In this document: in pieces, positions 39,526-53,400 of the stretch
How positions within the stretch are numbered: position 1 is the stretch's first letter
How the letters are laid out: each line of letters begins with the position of its first letter
Source of the DNA: Sitta carolinensis
Taxonomy: Eukaryota; Chordata; Aves; Passeriformes; Sittidae
NCBI GenBank assembly: GCA_032173965.1
Contig: JAVUNC010000005.1
Span: 45,680,501-45,744,500, forward strand
Direction: 5' to 3'
Length of the DNA stretch: 64,000 nt
Program-made: the position numbers and the translations under genes
The notes under the pieces: generated by a model
Told to the model about the DNA's origin: nothing
What the model saw: the letters and a program-made list of their open reading frames with translations, nothing else
The model's database searches: none

Positions 39526-39626
39526 TCATCCCTAACAAACAGTGACATCATCTTTGTGAAACTGCATGCCCCTTGGGAGGTCCTGGGCAAATATGCTGAA
39601 CTAATGAATGTAAGAATGCCTTTCAG
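39526..39626 (+). CDS. ANO4: ANO4 coding exon d (101 nt, phase 0-2)
   Basis: Acceptor tctcttttgcag before 39526, donor gtaggt from 39627. Window codons 137 to 170 (split). The product SSLTNSDIIFVKLHAPWEVL, then GKYAELMNVRMPF, continues directly from exon c. In the anoctamin dimerisation domain this is the second strand (IIFVKLHAPW) and the following helix. KLHAPWEVL is strongly conserved between ANO3, ANO4 and relatives (ANO3 has KIHIPWDTL as I recall). The last two bases AG join the first base of exon e to make the Arg codon. The 24-kb intron before it makes this exon easy to miss in automated annotation. Confidence 0.97.
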
Positions 39627-42600
39627 GTAGGTGTAGTTGTATTTTGTCTCAACCTCCAAAGCCACACTATACTGTAAAGCTGTTATGATAATAACACCAA
39701 AATGACTATAGAAAAGCTCTTCTGTAAGATACCACACACCTTTAGAAAATATAATTGGAGTTCCTTAGATACCACATGCATTGCTGTTTCTTGTTAAAGC
39801 CTGCAATTTCAGTGCAATACTGGTTTGAGATTAAGATGGGCTGTAGCAGTGCAGCTGTTTTCATGGGGTATTCTGTCCTTAGGCCCTTTAACCCCTTCAA
39901 TGCTGGAGCCCCCTGCATACTTGTGCGCTGCTGTTTTTTAAATGGACATTTCATTGAAATCAATGGGAGGTCAAGAAGATCCAGGTACGTAAGGCAGCAC
40001 AGAAAGTGCATGTCTGTTTGACGTATCTGGTATGCACCTGTCAATTGCTTGTATAGTATGTAATTAGTATCCCATAAATAAGTATAAATAAGTATCTCAT
40101 CTAATAGGAAAACAATTTAAGCCATAAATGCTTTTTTTCCTGTGGAGAAAATAGGGAACTTATATTAAATGCTACTGATAACCAGATTAATTCCACATTG
40201 AAATTCAAGTTATTTTTGTAATTGATTTAATATTTTTTGCATGTTGGGCTATGAAATTTTTTATGTAAAATATTGCTTTGACTCTTTTGGTTATCAGAAC
40301 TTTCAAAGTAGCATAAAGCCTTACACTGAAACTGACCACAACCCATGAACTGAGAGGCCTTGACTCTTCTTTCAATTATCAGGGTTTGCAAAATAAAGCT
40401 CCATTGATTTTAATGGAATTACTCCTGAACAAAAATGAATCAGACCCAGAATATGCAATGAGTGAGCTGGTGCCTTTCTAGGATTCCTTCAGTTTTTTCT
40501 TACAAAGTATGAAAAATGCCTCTGGTATGAGATGCCCTGTAGCAGTAGAAAAATGGAAATGTATAAAGGAAAAACGGGTACGTATAAAGGACAAAACTGC
40601 AGGTTTATTTTGTATTTATTTGTTTTCATTTTCACAGCAAATCTTCAACTGTTCTTCCTTATGCTTTTATTGCTAAGGAGAAAATTCTAAAAGCAATCAC
40701 AAGTCATTGCAGGATAGTAATATTCTTTTTTAAAAGTGTTCTAACCATAGAAACAATGGATTAGGCCAAAAGTGTGCCTTCTTTGACTTCAGTGGCATTC
40801 CTTGAGATGGCCCCTCTCTGGCAATAGAGTGAGATCTTATGATTCAAAAATACAGTAGGAACTCTGAATTTAGTCATGGAGCATCTTGTTCTTTCCTGAT
40901 CACTCAGCAGATAGCAAAGCAGGTGTCATACAGATGATATAGAAAGCTTTGAAAATTCTGAGGTTTTCTTTACCTGGTTCAGGATCATGGCTTCGTTCTT
41001 TCAACATCCATAGGGAGAGAATGACTTCAGCATTATTAAGAAGAAATCATGGTAATTCACTAGTGACTGCTGGGGAAGCTCTTCAATTTTATCTTAAAAG
41101 CAACAGTACAGTTTACCATTTAAAAAAAATTTTACCAAGTGTCCACAAGTCTAGTTGGTGGGTTTCCAGATGCCTTTGTCTAAGTCCTTGTTTTAAGAGA
41201 TGCTGATTTCTTATTGCTCCTGATTGTTCAGGCTGTAACTGTGCAAGGACCATGCATCACTGAATGAAATCCTTGTTGTTTCAAAGCAGGAGTGAAAAAG
41301 TGGTGGATACCTCTGAATACCGGAAGCAAAATCAAGAAGTGGATGGTATCTTCAAAAGCACTTAGCTTTGACCTTTCTCTGCTCCTATCACGTGGAGCAA
41401 GATAAATAACACTATCCAAGGAAGGCTGGCCAACATGAAATAGTTTAAAAAATTTTACTTCACCAGCACGATGTGGACTCTGATAACAAAAATGTCCAAA
41501 AGCTCTGAAAATTAACCTGGAATACTAATCAAATTTTTTAATGTTTTTTAAAGCATTAATGCTATCTTATTTTTGAGGACTTGCTCCCAAGGCACTAACA
41601 GCATTCCTACACTACATTTACCACAATATTTAGAACATGCATGGTGTAAGCTTTCATTTTCCAGATGTGGCACAGTTCTGTATTACACAATGGAACCTCT
41701 CAGAATACACAGAAACCACCTTGATTTACCTATGACCTTCAGTGGATGACACAGTCAGCCTCTGGAGGAGGAAATCAGTTTGGTCAGGAACCCAAATCTT
41801 CCAGTAAGGAGTGTGAGTCCCAAATCCACACTCAAGAACCCTCAGATTTTCTTAACTCTCATGAAGATGCGATCTCTGTGCTGAAGGCAATGTGTCAAAT
41901 CCTGACAGCTGTGTATGATAGGCATCTCTGAGAAGAACAAGAGCTGCCAGCAGGGGAGTGGCACAGGAGATGGACTCCCTGTCCTGGATCTACACATGAT
42001 GGTTAGGGACTGCTCTGCACTGCAGGGCTGGTCAGGAGGCAGGCTGGGAGTGGGTTCAGCATGTGTCTGCTCATGTCCCCTTGTCTGCTCACTTGCTCTT
42101 CATTTGCTCTCACACACGGCTTATTGCGTTAATAGAAACCGGCCTGCAAGAGGGGCAGAGGCAGTGGCTGCACACTTGGTGGGGTGCTGAGCACATGTGC
42201 ATTTGCTTGTGGAGCCTATATTCTCTTTCAAGTGATGTTATCCCAACAGCAGTCACCGACCCCGCTTGGTACTACTGCATGTGTTACAGCTTATTGCAGC
42301 ATAAGGTGCAGCTTTCCTGGCTTTTCTAAGTGATCCTCCCTTGTGTTTCACCAAATCCAGCTTTACTAAGTCACTAGAAGACATCACATGATTTATCCTT
42401 ATTTGTGTCAGTCCTATAGAATTCCTGCAACAGTTTATAAACTCTGAAATAGAAACGTCTTCTTTGGATGCCCATCTTTCACACGTGACAAATAACAGAA
42501 AAGGAGGAGACAATGGGACAATGATGACCTTCTGGCAATTCAAATGCCACCAGTGTCTGTGGGCTTCCTGTGACAGTTCTGTTAATCTCTCTTTTAGTCT

Positions 42601-42716
42601 CTTCCTCCACCTCTTACAGGCTTCTGTCTTCAATCTCCTTTCCTTCCTTGCTAGTTCATACTGTAACTGACGATGGGTTTTCTTCTCGACTGGCTTCATT
42701 TTTGCTGTTCTTCCAG
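39627..42716 (+). other. ANO4: ANO4 intron d-e, 3090 bp
   Basis: Starts gtaggt and ends gctgttcttccag. It contains a 10-bp tandem duplication (40075-40094), a more GC-rich part (about 41930-42330) and much of a 172-codon minus-strand open frame (42253-42771) that also crosses exon e. No repeat family is recognised. Confidence 0.85.
40075..40094. repeat. 10-bp unit TAAATAAGTA, two exact copies
   Basis: Two adjacent identical copies (40075-40084 and 40085-40094). Short simple tandem duplication. Confidence 0.9.
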
Positions 42717-42761
42717 GAGAAAAATCTATTACCTGCATCGCCGATACAAGTTCATGAATAG
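42717..42761 (+). CDS. ANO4: ANO4 coding exon e (45 nt, phase 2-2)
   Basis: Acceptor ttgctgttcttccag before 42717, donor gtgagt from 42762. With the AG of exon d it encodes RRKIYYLHRRYKFMN, and its final AG joins exon f to give Arg. As I recall it, human ANO4 reads RRKIYYLPRRYKFMS, so two substitutions in 15. This very basic loop of the dimerisation domain follows the conserved RMPFR. The exon is tiny and symmetric: skipping it would fuse RMPFR directly to IEKQ without a frameshift. It was found by homology and phase; it is far too short to show up as an open frame. Confidence 0.96.
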   Translation, partial: EKNLLPASPIQVHE

Positions 42762-45700
42762 GTGAGTACAATCCTCATGCCAGTCCAGTTTATGCTCATT
42801 TGGACCAAATAACAAAAATGATGGTTAAAGTCAAGCTAGAAGGAAAAGTTTGTCAGTTGTGTTTGTAGAAATGATGGAGTGATTACATACTAGGACATCT
42901 GTAAAAAAAGGCAAATAGAAGTTGCATTTTTAAGGCATCTGCATTGTGAAAGAAATAATTAATTTTATCAGTTTGGCCTATTTTAGGACTAAGAAAATAT
43001 TTTTCAACTGACAGAGTCTTTAAAGAAATAGAAGTATGTTAGTACAAATTCTTTCCATGTAGCTCATTAGGGAGTTTCTTGGGGTTAGACTACCACACTT
43101 ACCAGGGTTTTTTCACTTCCATGAACTTTGCTTACTTTCAATAGTGATGGCATTATTTATTTATTGCTTCCTCTGTGGGGATGCTTAGTATTTTGTTGAT
43201 AGATAGCAAGCCAGTGAACCAAGCTAGAGAGATGTGAATCTTTGAAGTGCTTTCACTCAATTATTAAATAGCTTTAAGGTTATTCTTGATGACCAGTTTA
43301 CATCTGACTTGATGCAATGAAACTCTTTCCCTGCAGCAGTTTGCATTTTCTTTTTGATACCTTGGAAAATTAAATGAAAATGTCTCCAAAATGCCTAAAA
43401 ATTATACAGGCTTGAGAAAAATCAGATCATTTTTATAGCTACAATTATCTCTCTCACTGTGTGTGGCATTTAATGAATGCCATGGTACTGTTGATGCAGT
43501 TTTCAATGGGGTCTAGCCCCTGATCTACTGTTTTACTGAGGTCAGTGGAAATATCCCATGAACCAATAAGAGAGAAAAATTATATTTGAAAAATCTGCAT
43601 TTTGGAGTAAACAGCCATACCATTTTGCACATAATGTTGATACATTTACATCCATGAATACGAACATATTAAAAAGCATTTTAGATATTAAGTTATGTCA
43701 CAGTGTGCTGATAACTTGACAGCACCAGCATTGATATCATGTTATAAAATTTGGCTTTTTCATATTAGTAAGCACCAAATGAGCACTTCATGACATTGAG
43801 ACATTTTATCCCTCTTTGGCACAGGTTAATAGAAGCACACAGATGTTCTAAAACTTGCTGATGCTGCCCCACTTTCCATTCCCACCTTACAACAGATACT
43901 ATAGTGGCTGTTAGTTTTGGAATTGGCCTTGACTTTAAAGAAGCCATGGCTGCTTTGCCTAAAGCAACAGATAGGAAAGAGAAGGTGAAGGTTCCATCAT
44001 TTATATGTGTTATATGAAGTTTTGTTTCACGTTCAATTTCTTATGACTCAAGATGCAATTTGAAGTCAGTATGGGAACAGGTATGGTCTTTTTCTAGTAT
44101 TTAGTTCCTGAGTGATGAGAACACTTGGCTAAATCCAGTGTTTATGTTCAAGTCTATAAATAGCTACTCGAGGAAGAAATGTTGTAACTGAATAGCCCCA
44201 GAGGGGGGAAAAAAAAATGCTTTGTTTTCACTTACGTGAAACTTAGATATATGGTTTCAATAAAAGTATCTATTTCCTCTACTCTTAGTTCAGTGTAGAT
44301 TACAAGTACCCAAAGCCTTTGACCTTTTTTTTTGAGTTAATATAAACATTATGTTGACATTTAGGCAAAATTAATTTTAGAGATAAGTTTCATCACAAGG
44401 CAAAGCCCAGAGCTGGTCTCTTTCAACTTGTGAACCTGACTTGAATTTTCTCTCTGAAAAATTCTGCTGATCTCAGATTACAAAGCTTCCATATTTTAAA
44501 GGAAATAAGGGGTATGAGACACCTTATAGCACCTGCATCATGGTTAAAAACTAAACTAATGAAATAGCTAGCACCACGATATGCATAAAGTTCTATGAAA
44601 GCTGACCCACTCATAAAAATCAGTCTCAATTCAAACCCTTTTTTTATTTTCCTAACTTTCCTTTAGATATATAGAAAATAGAAAAATGTTTCTATTCCTA
44701 CCCTACTTTATGGTGAGAAAACAGTTTCTTTTAAATTATTTGAGAAACTCTTTGTGTGAGTTAAACACCATATCTATCTTTAGAAAGAGGGTGCTGAGTA
44801 AAGACTAAACTTAGAGAGCAGGGGCAGGACTGAAGTGGGAGAGACTGTCTTTGAGGCAGTGTGTGAAGCAGCCACCTCTTTATCACTCCATCACTCCATT
44901 ATTCCTGGGTAGGTCACACTGCTTTCCAAACACTCTTCCCCTATTCAGCTGAGGATGGGGAAAATGAGGCATGGATTACCCTTGAAGAAATAATAAAAAT
45001 GTAGATTTTTAACGCTGTGTGTCTGTATTTGTTAGCACCAACACCACTCTTTCAGCTTTTTCCTTTTGCGAAATGCTCCTGTAGAGTACAAAACCTGCAC
45101 TGCTGACTGTCGGCACTGTTGGGATGAGCTGGAGGAAATTTAAAAATTTGGTCGTTTTTCTTTTCCAAGAAGATAACGAGGGGGCTTGCTTTCCCTGCAG
45201 AAGGCTGTACTGCATGTTCTGTGCTTTGCAGTAACGTTTTGCAACCTTCTCAGACTTTTGCCAGCAGGCTGACTGAGCATGCCAAGTAATGTGAGTCTTG
45301 GGAATGGCAAACCACTCAAATTGTGGGTACACTCAGTGAGAAGCCAGCATGAATAATGCATTGCTGTTAAATGGGGAAAGCACTCAGTCCCTTTGTGCTG
45401 TGCTTGTGTGGTGTGATAAACCTGCAGTATCTCAAACGTGCACATTGACTTGCAGCATGAATGGGAAAGGATTGCAGATGGGCAGGAGTGTTAATAGCTT
45501 AGAGAATTCAAACAAGTTTAATTAACAGGAATAGAGCAGGATATCTAGAAAAACGCTCTTCCTAATTCCTCCTCCCTTTTCCATACCCAGACACACTAAG
45601 CGTGTTGAATATACAGTAACACAGGGCTTACTGAGTTTACAGAGGAAAAAACAGAGGGCAAAAGACAGGGATTTCCCCCGCAGAGAGCTTACTTTCCCTT

Positions 45701-47354
45701 GGCATTTCTATCACTGGCTACGCAGATTAGCTCAAGGCCTTCAGGCTGGGCTGGATGCTGCAGCTGGAGAGTAACAATTGGCCAGGCCCTTTAGAGCCCT
45801 GGGATCTGACATCTCACCTGCATTCAGCACAGACATTTGCAAACTACCTCCTCCTGAGCTCCAAACTGCTGGGTCAGTGCAAACGCTGCCCAGGGAGAGG
45901 TTATGATTAATTAAGTGTAAATCTTATATGAAGGTTAGCTATGTATTCCAGTTTTTCCAAACAGTCCTGATAATAAATTTGCACACATACGCAACATCTG
46001 ACACCCCTTGCCCCACATGCTGCTCCAGATTAGAAGTGCACAAATGGGTCCAAAACAAATACAGCTGATTTATTTACAATTTTGAAATGTGCCCATGTTT
46101 AAAAATGAGCATTAACTTCCTTATCCAAGATGAAAATACCTGGTGGAAGAAGGCTGTATATTCCAGGAAAAACTATATGAATTTTAAATGAAAATATGTA
46201 ACATTTTCACATCATTTCCCCATATATTCAGCTGCCTGGATATGGGTTGTCCTCCCTCAAACTGACTGTGCAATGGTACCTGTATTTGCTGGTCTTAGAG
46301 TACTTATGTTGGTTCTGTCAAAAAAAAAACCAAACAAAAAGCAAAACAACAGCTACAAAAAACATACAAAACAAATAAACAAACAAACTTATAACCCCCC
46401 AACCATATTTTCAATCCTTGAGCTTCTTTCAGAGCTGAGCTTTAAGTTCAAAGAAAGTAAATTCTTGTCCTTTAGCTCCACTTCTGGAGTCATTCATCCA
46501 GTGACTGAAGTATGGGCACACTCCATAATTTGTAGTCTGTGATTTTTGCAGGGATCAGTGGTTAGGACTTGGACTAGGGCTCACTGTGCTAAACATAGCT
46601 TTCTTAGGTGTTTTTCATTATAATATTCTAGTATGGATTTGAATTTGGTTTAGATTGTCTTCTCCAATGAGCTCTGATTCTTCCCTTCATTTCACTGTGT
46701 CTCTTTGCATGAGTGCACATGTAGATATATCTGCCATTTCTCCAGCTCAATCATTGTTTGTTTTCACCTTCCAAATGTAAGAATCTGCATAGCAGTCATC
46801 TGTTAGCCTATACACCCAGAGTTCTGGTTTCATGGAGGTTATAGTATTGCAAGAAACTACAGTTGAAGGAAATGAACAAAGTAGCCATATTTTAATAGCA
46901 TCAATTGCAAGGTAAGAATCCATACAGAGAGCAGTAATGGGATGTAACTTGCTGGGGTTTAGCTGCCAAAGGTCTCTGTCACAGTCTCTGCTGTTCTAAT
47001 GTTTAGATGGCCAAAACCTAATGTTAGTTAAGCCTGAATTTTAAACTAACTGAAAATCTGAGAAATAAATGTTTAGAGACATGCCAAGTACTCACTGGGC
47101 TTAATAATATTTCTGGCAGCATGTACCATCAGCATTGCTTTTCTGTTGAGACAAAATAAATGCTCCTCTGCAGAAAGTTGGTTATTCGTAATCAAGTTCA
47201 GCATATGTAATTCTGGTCTGCCTCAAAAAAAGTCAAAAAGACATTGCACCTTTTCTAGTTGTAAATATTAAGTGTCCTGTTTTGATAAACTGTGCTTCAT
47301 AATGCAGTGGAAAAACCCATTGTCACCAATGCTCATACTTATCATGTGCTGCAG
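42762..47354 (+). other. ANO4: ANO4 intron e-f, 4593 bp
   Basis: Starts gtgagt and ends catgtgctgcag. It contains a relatively GC-rich, complex block (about 45690-45960) and an A/C-rich tract (46321-46404). Open frames of about 100 codons on the minus strand near 45009-45445 resemble nothing known to me. Confidence 0.85.
46321..46404. repeat. A/C-rich low-complexity tract
   Basis: A runs broken by CC or C (AAACAAAC words). It is the opposite-strand form of the T/G-rich tracts at 2861, 14632 and 38472. Confidence 0.85.
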
Positions 47355-47486
47355 GATCGAGAAACAGATAAGCAGGTTCCGAGGATGGTTACCCAGAAAG
47401 CCAATGAAACTGGACAAGGAAACACTGCCAGATCTGGAGGAGAATGACTGCTATACTGCTCCATTCAGCCAACAAAGGATCCATCA
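47355..47486 (+). CDS. ANO4: ANO4 coding exon f (132 nt, phase 2-2)
   Basis: Acceptor catgtgctgcag before 47355, donor gtgagt from 47487. Window codons about 185-229. Product (R)IEKQISRFRGWLPRKPMK, then LDKETLPDLEENDCYTAPFS and QQRIH. The stretch PDLEENDCYTAPFS is a hallmark of anoctamins (ANO3: PDLEESDCYTGPFS as I recall). It lies at the end of the dimerisation domain and leads to the helix bundle that packs under the membrane domain. The final CA joins the C of exon g as His. Symmetric exon of 44 codons. Reading past the donor gives a false continuation HQ-stop. Confidence 0.97.
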
Positions 47487-50400
47487 GTGAGTATTCCATC
47501 ATATCTCAGTTGCAAGGTGAAAACTTTTCCTTCTGGATTCACTTTGGGAAAAAATGATTTCTTTGTTCATGTCTCAAGGACTAGTGCCTTTGTATTAGTT
47601 CTTTTTCACAAAAAGGAAGAGATAGCAAATCTATATTTCTACTAATTTAATGTCCAGCTCAAAGCTAAGGATATCAATGTGGAAGTTCCTTTTAATTCAC
47701 TGGAATTTCAATTACATTCTTAAAGGGTCAAATGGCTATTTTCTCTCAGGTCAGAATTGCAGTTGTTCTTTTTCACTGAAAGATGTGATTTAAACTTTTC
47801 TCAGCATTACTATGTCTTTAGCATAATCAAAGCTAGTCCTTCTTCACTGATGGTTGAAATACTGACACATTTCATTCCTAGTTATGCCTGTAAAACAAAT
47901 GAATCTCTAAAGAAAACAGAAAATGTCAATTTGATTGCATTTCTCTTTCAATTTTATGGAATTTTATGTTTGCAAAATGGGAGTGTTTAGACCTAGCAGT
48001 GACACTTTTCCACCAATAGCACCAGTGTTGCACAAATGTCAGAGAAATCCTTCGGCTACAAACCTTTATTCACTTGCAAGATGCAGAAGAGAAAAAGCCC
48101 CACAAAGCTTTCAGAGCCTATATGGAATTTAAGGGTATCAAATTGTGGATTTCTTATGGGTAGTTACAGTGTTTGTGATATGAAAAATAGTCATTGACTG
48201 ACAGCAAAACCACAAAGATTAGGCAGCACTGTTGAGGATACTAAAAGAAGACACAGAATGAATTACAGGTCACTCAAAATTCTGAAATATGTGGTTTTAT
48301 TCAGGGAGAATCCAGGCTGATAAAGCTCTGAAATACCTCAATTTTAATGAATAATTTTTCAAGGATTTGATTTACTAGCTGCAATAAAAACAAGTAAAAT
48401 AAACCTCTGCCACAAATGGCATCTTTCCAAATACAGCAGAAAAAACAAGAACAGGTGGAAAACTCCAGGGAAATTTCAATAGAAGTTTGTTTGATGCAGA
48501 GATGGGTCAGTTATTGTGCCCTGCAAGAGGAAGAGTAGGTGCAAATTAGTTTGAGAATATACCAGTGATACTAAAAAATGAATAAAATAAGATGTCAGCA
48601 TTAATGTTATTATTACTGGTTATATCAACTGGTAACCTCCCTTAGAATTACTGCACATAGGAAAGGAGTTGGTGGTTTGTTTAGTTTGGGGTTTTTTGTG
48701 GCTGAAAGGAGAATTGACATATATGAACTAGAATATTATTTTTTCATCCTTCTGCCTTGCTCATGTTCATGTGGGCAAACTGGCAGGAGAGTTTATTAAG
48801 AAGTGTTAGCTTCATTAACACTCCTGCTGTTGTTTGGTGCTTCCTTTACATCATTGCAGGCTTGGAAACTTTACTCCCTGGCAGGTCTGACATTTTCTGC
48901 TTAGCTTTCTGTGTGTAGTCTTCCTTTCCTTTTGTGTGTGGGCTTATAAAATGTTGGCTGAGCTGGCTTCCTTCTCCCAAAAGATGCTGACTCTGACAGC
49001 AGTGGTGCTCCTGTCATGCTTCAGCCTGTTTCCTGTGTCTGGCTTGTTTTGTTTCACTAGAATTTTAAAATACAATGATTTGTTCAATATTTTCCTAGCG
49101 AGTTGCGTGCAGGTTTTTCAATTTTTTAACCCAGAGACCCACAATATTGTTTTAGGAAAGTGAAGATAAATAATCACTGAAATTCTTGAGAATGCTGAAA
49201 AGAAGAATTACCATCTCCAGTAATGTCGTAATAATTTAGCTGGCATTTTGTAAGAAAAGTCCATACATTTTGATATTTGGGACATTTAAGGTTTTGCTAG
49301 AGTGTTCTCACCATACCATATATTACCAATACAATGTAATTATACTGGAGGCTACAAAATTGTCATGGGTAGTTACTTGTGGAGTTCAGTCTTCCACAAG
49401 CACATCATCTTATAGGCTGCAAGAACAGTGATAATCTCTTTCCTAGTCTTGGGCCTTTAGCTGTGACTTGGCCTCCTCTTCCATCCCAGAGTTGTGCCAA
49501 AACTGATTCAGAGAGAACAGGTACAGGACAGGAAGAGTCCTGGTGCCACACCAGTGCTCAGCTGGCCAACCTCAGTGTTATTTAAGACTTTTCATTGGAC
49601 ATATGGCCATTTTTTGAGCAGAGAAAATGTTTGTGACTCATTCAGTTCTTGAAGTCCTCAGAGAATGCAGAATAAATGCAAGGCTTTTAGTCCTTTTGGA
49701 CCATGTTAAGGTGGTAGCTGAAAAATGCCAATAGTGACAGCTTTTTGTCAGAACTTAGGTACGGATTTTGAGTTTTAAGTTTATAGTAGAAGCCATAAAA
49801 TTTTCCTGCAAATCTAGAATCCTAAGTGAGAGGAAGAGATGGGCGGGAAGTACATTCAACTGTTCTTTGAGAAATACCCACAAGACCCTAAAATGTATAA
49901 TCAGTCTTTTAATTACACTAATGAGGATTTTTCTGGCTATTGTACAAGTATTTCTGGAGAGCAACATAAGTACTTTTGCAGTTGAAAATATTTCAGATTT
50001 CTATGTTGTCATAAATCACTGTTTATCCAAGACATGCTTAATGAAGACCATGAAGTAAATCACACACAATTACAACCATCTTGGGAACATAAAACTCCAT
50101 ATCCTTAGTTTTCAGATAAACCACCATGGTCTCACAGTAAATTTTGCCACATACCCTACCTGGAGGCTGCCAAATTCTTCCTTTTTTCCTAGTTTTATGT
50201 GCTTTTCATTTTCCAAAGTATTATGCTTTAAATATTCACATGAGCTTGGCTGCATTTGATTTTGGCCAAATCTTGCAATTTTAGGTCTAAAATTCCTTAT
50301 TTCTTCCTTTCTTCATAGCTTCAGATGTCTTTCATGTCATCAAGGAACAGGCAGTTTATCTTTTGTGATCTAGCCACGATTTCCACATAGAGGGCTCTAG

Positions 50401-53400
50401 TCTGATGCAGATTTTTATAACATGATCTGAGTAGAGATTTCATTTGTGATAGTTTCTTTTAAAAACGTGGAAAGACAAATAACTGACAATACTTGCAATT
50501 CAGTGTCTGGGGAAGAAAATAATTAAGTAAAAAGCCTGACCAGACCTAATTTCCATAGGAATTAATATTTTTAAAATATTGATGTACAATGACTGTGTGC
50601 AGTTTTAGATCCTATCAATAGTCTTTTTCTTTCTTATATTTTTCTTTCTCATTCAGATGAAAAAAAATCCAGATATGGAGAAATTCAGCTTTCCAAAAAA
50701 AAAAAATTAAGTTTGTTTTAAGAGGTACAGCTAGCCATCTGTACTTCCTCCAAAACAGGCAAAGAAGAAAACACAAAGAATTACATTTGTGAGATGTGCC
50801 TGAATCTTTTACAGCATGGCTTCGGGTTTTCTTTTAAAGGGATTGTAGAATACCTCATAGGGTATATCACAAAACTGTCAGTGCAAGAGAAGACCAGAAT
50901 TCATTTTATTTCTTAAATAATAGAAAGTCTCTTTTTGGAGGAAAGTTCTGCCAAACACACTTTTTTTTTCTAATTGTGTGGAATATAAAATTATGATTTT
51001 CAAGATAGACTTCTGAGTAGTGTCTCTTTTCTGCAGCCACAGGTTGGAAAAAGCCATGTTTATACCAGAGGTTTTTTTCTGAAAATTATCAGTTACAAGA
51101 ATTCACAATACATGAAAAATGTTTACCATTAGGCAAACTGAGCTGTTCTTCTACTACATCTTAGTTATTTCCTGTAGTCAGCTGCTAGTCACTTGGGAAT
51201 AGTAACAGTAGCAATTAGCTGCAATTTCTAAGATAACTGTACACTAGCTAGGAAAATATGGTAATTGCTGTTTAGAGATTTTGAACTCCATATCAAGAGC
51301 TATTTTCCCCTTTGTTTTTTTCTTTCAAAGGTGATAAACTCTCTCATTAAATATTAATCTCATATATAATTGAATAACCACTTAAAATAAATATTTATTA
51401 CTTAGTGAAAATGAGATTAAAATATACTCAATGAGGAGGACTAGAATAGTAACTTGATTAATTAAGCAAAAATGGCCCTGCATAACAGAGATTAATGGAG
51501 TTCTTCTCATTTGCGGTACATGAGTCTTGTATTTTTTCAGATTTCCAAGATATGTGTCTCTCAGGGTAGAGCTGTTTTCCAAGCTTTTTCTGATGTTTGG
51601 ATTGATCTTAAAAAATTCCATGTCAACCAGGACAATCTGTGCCCATGTTCCCTTGAGCCCACTCACCCCAAAATTATGGATAGATCAGGGAGCTGCTGTA
51701 ACTGGAGACATGGCACAGGGCTGCATGGACTTTTGCTTGTTTTGAACCAGGATGGTCATTCTGGTGTTTAAATCTATAGTATAATAACTATACATTTTAA
51801 AATGGCTTTTTATAAGTGGGGAATCACAGTTTCATAAATCCTACACTCAAACAAATCTCTCTGTGCTACCAAACTTGGACATGCCCTGCAATGGATTTTT
51901 TTTTAATTCCCTCTGATTCTGGAAATTTTAATTGCCTGATAAACAAAAGGAAGCAGGGCATCCCTGAAAAATACAAAAGGTTCCTTCTATCTCAGGTGAA
52001 TATTTCTAAGTGAACCAATTTAAAATAAGAAGTGGTCTGGGGGGAAGATTGACCTGGGGGAAGGGCAGAGGAACGTGGAGGAGATATTCAGCACTTTTAT
52101 GACTTTCTATTTTACTTCAGCAGTTTCGAGGCTGTGGTGCCAAATTGGAAACAGAGAGAGCCACTACAACATTTTTCATCCCAAAGTGAGCCTGGTTTAG
52201 GCATATGATATGAACCCCCCCTGCTAACCATTGATAAAAATGTCCTTTTACATGAACAAGTCAGTCAGCTGCAGCCTTGAAAGTCAAGCAAAATGAAAAT
52301 TAGAAAGTGCTAATAATATAGCCATTTTCAAACAAATAAAGTAGAGAAATGTGTAGTACTATTCTCAGGGGAATACTGCAGACTCACGCTGCTGCTGCTG
52401 CTAAAGCTGGTGATTTACTTTTTCTATGTTAAAGAGCTAAACCCCTGCTATTTCCTCAGCCAGCAACAGGCTGGCTGTTGGCTCAGTGATTTACCTGGGA
52501 GTACAGAAGGCTGGGCATTTTTCCTGTGGTGAAGAACACACCACTCACATAGAGATCACTGCTTCCAACATCTGTGCTCCTAGTTTGTACTGCTTCCAGC
52601 AGAGAAGGTAATTTTAGATATGTTGAGTGTCAGATGTCGCATGTTTCAGTGTCTGTGGATCCCCCAGTGCAAAGATACACATGGATCTGTGCTTGAGCCA
52701 CCCTCCCTTCCTACCACTGGCAGCAGAACACAGGTGTTCGGATTTCAGCTTGTTTATCTTGCCACTAAAGCAGAAAATAGCTTTGTCCTGCCTTTTGCTT
52801 TCCCAAAATGTATAATGTAAAATAAAGCAAAAAAAAAGTAAACCCACTTTTTTTTTCAAATGCATATTCAAAGATTCAAGAGCTAAATTTACCCTTTAAG
52901 GGTTTGTGCAACCTGCAAAATTATCAAAGAGAATGTATGAATAGGAATTAATTGGTAATTTTTCCTTGGTTGAATTTGCATTAATTTGAGGCCTTTCTTT
53001 AGACAACAATTAGCTTTGCTGCACAGAAAGATAGTTTGAAATTTCCAGTTCACAATTTAGTTAAGAAGTCTACAAATATAGTTTCAAAGCAATTAACCTC
53101 CACTGACTCTTCATGTCTCTTACAGCATGAGAGTAAGAGCAATATTTCCAGAATGACATTTTTGAAAGGAACTTTAATTAAGAATCAGCTCTGGAACCTT
53201 TCCTACTAAAAGTACTCTCATTATCTTCACTGGGATTTTCCTTTTGAGTAAGGACAGCTCAAACAAATAAGACTTACAGGAACAAGTTAATGATTATAGC
53301 TGTGTGGAACAAATCACTGGCTTTCTCTACCTATACATTAACTTCACAGGTAATAAAAATTATAATCTATTAACCCTTACTTACTTTTTGTCTTACAAAT

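Noticed and set aside
52389..52403. (CTG)5 trinucleotide repeat
   Set aside because: Too short to be a notable or expandable repeat.
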